Positions 14,457 through 14,462 of a stretch of DNA of 14,462 nucleotides are shown here, piece by piece; within the stretch, counting starts at the first letter, position 1, and every line of letters begins with the position of its first letter. The notes under the pieces were generated by a model that was given only the letters and a program-made list of their open reading frames with translations, did no database searches and was not told the origin of the DNA. The translations under genes and the position numbers were made by a program. The DNA is from UBA287 sp034190325 (GTDB taxonomy: Archaea > Thermoplasmatota > UBA186 > UBA287), in the NCBI GenBank assembly GCA_034190325.1, contig JAXHST010000026.1, positions 1-14,462 of the forward strand. Direction: 5' to 3'.

Positions 14457-14462
14457 CATTTT

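Overview
The window looks like part of an anaerobic archaeal chromosome, probably from a metagenome-derived euryarchaeal-type lineage; I cannot place it more precisely. Four things point to Archaea. The hydrogenase has the four-subunit layout of Pyrococcus sulfhydrogenase I. The hydrogenase HypB is the ATPase (Mrp/MinD-like) type known from Thermococcus rather than the bacterial GTPase. Several first genes of transcription units have an AT-rich TATA-like element about 22-30 bases before the start codon and no clear Shine-Dalgarno sequence, as in leaderless archaeal mRNAs. Operon-internal genes do have Shine-Dalgarno sequences and overlap as ATGA.

Layout. At the left edge, on the minus strand, is the start of an Mrp/Mnh-type (or Mbh-like) cation/proton antiporter operon: mrpE and the first 25 codons of mrpF. 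Next, also on minus, is a TRZ/ATZ-family amidohydrolase of the MTA/SAH deaminase group. From 6436 down to 2004 on the minus strand runs a compact group 3b [NiFe]-hydrogenase operon: hydB (Fe-S), hydG (FAD/NAD(P) and 2Fe-2S), hydD (small subunit), hydA (NiFe large subunit) and a large-subunit maturation endopeptidase. A 545-base stretch with no confident gene follows (6437-6981). It holds a small ORF with a perfect ribosome binding site and possible remains of a decayed gene. Two tandem plus-strand AlkA/HhH-GPD DNA glycosylase paralogues follow (6982-8795). The right half is a complete minus-strand hyp operon, transcribed hypA-hypB(ATPase)-hypF-hypC-hypD-hypE.

How the genes work together. The hyd operon encodes a probable cytoplasmic NAD(P)H-linked hydrogenase. 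The six Hyp proteins make and insert the Ni-Fe(CN)2CO centre: HypF and HypE make the cyanide ligands, HypC and HypD assemble the iron centre, and HypA and HypB deliver nickel. The endopeptidase at the end of the hyd operon then trims the C-terminus of HydA. All enzymes expected for maturing this hydrogenase are therefore in the window. The glycosylase pair sits between the two operons on the opposite strand and has no obvious link to them.

Assembly. A 100-N gap (10905-11004) is flanked by two identical 121-base copies of the hypC/hypD junction. This is almost certainly two overlapping contig ends left unmerged, so the gap and the duplication are not biological. Collapsing them restores a normal hypC-hypD overlap.
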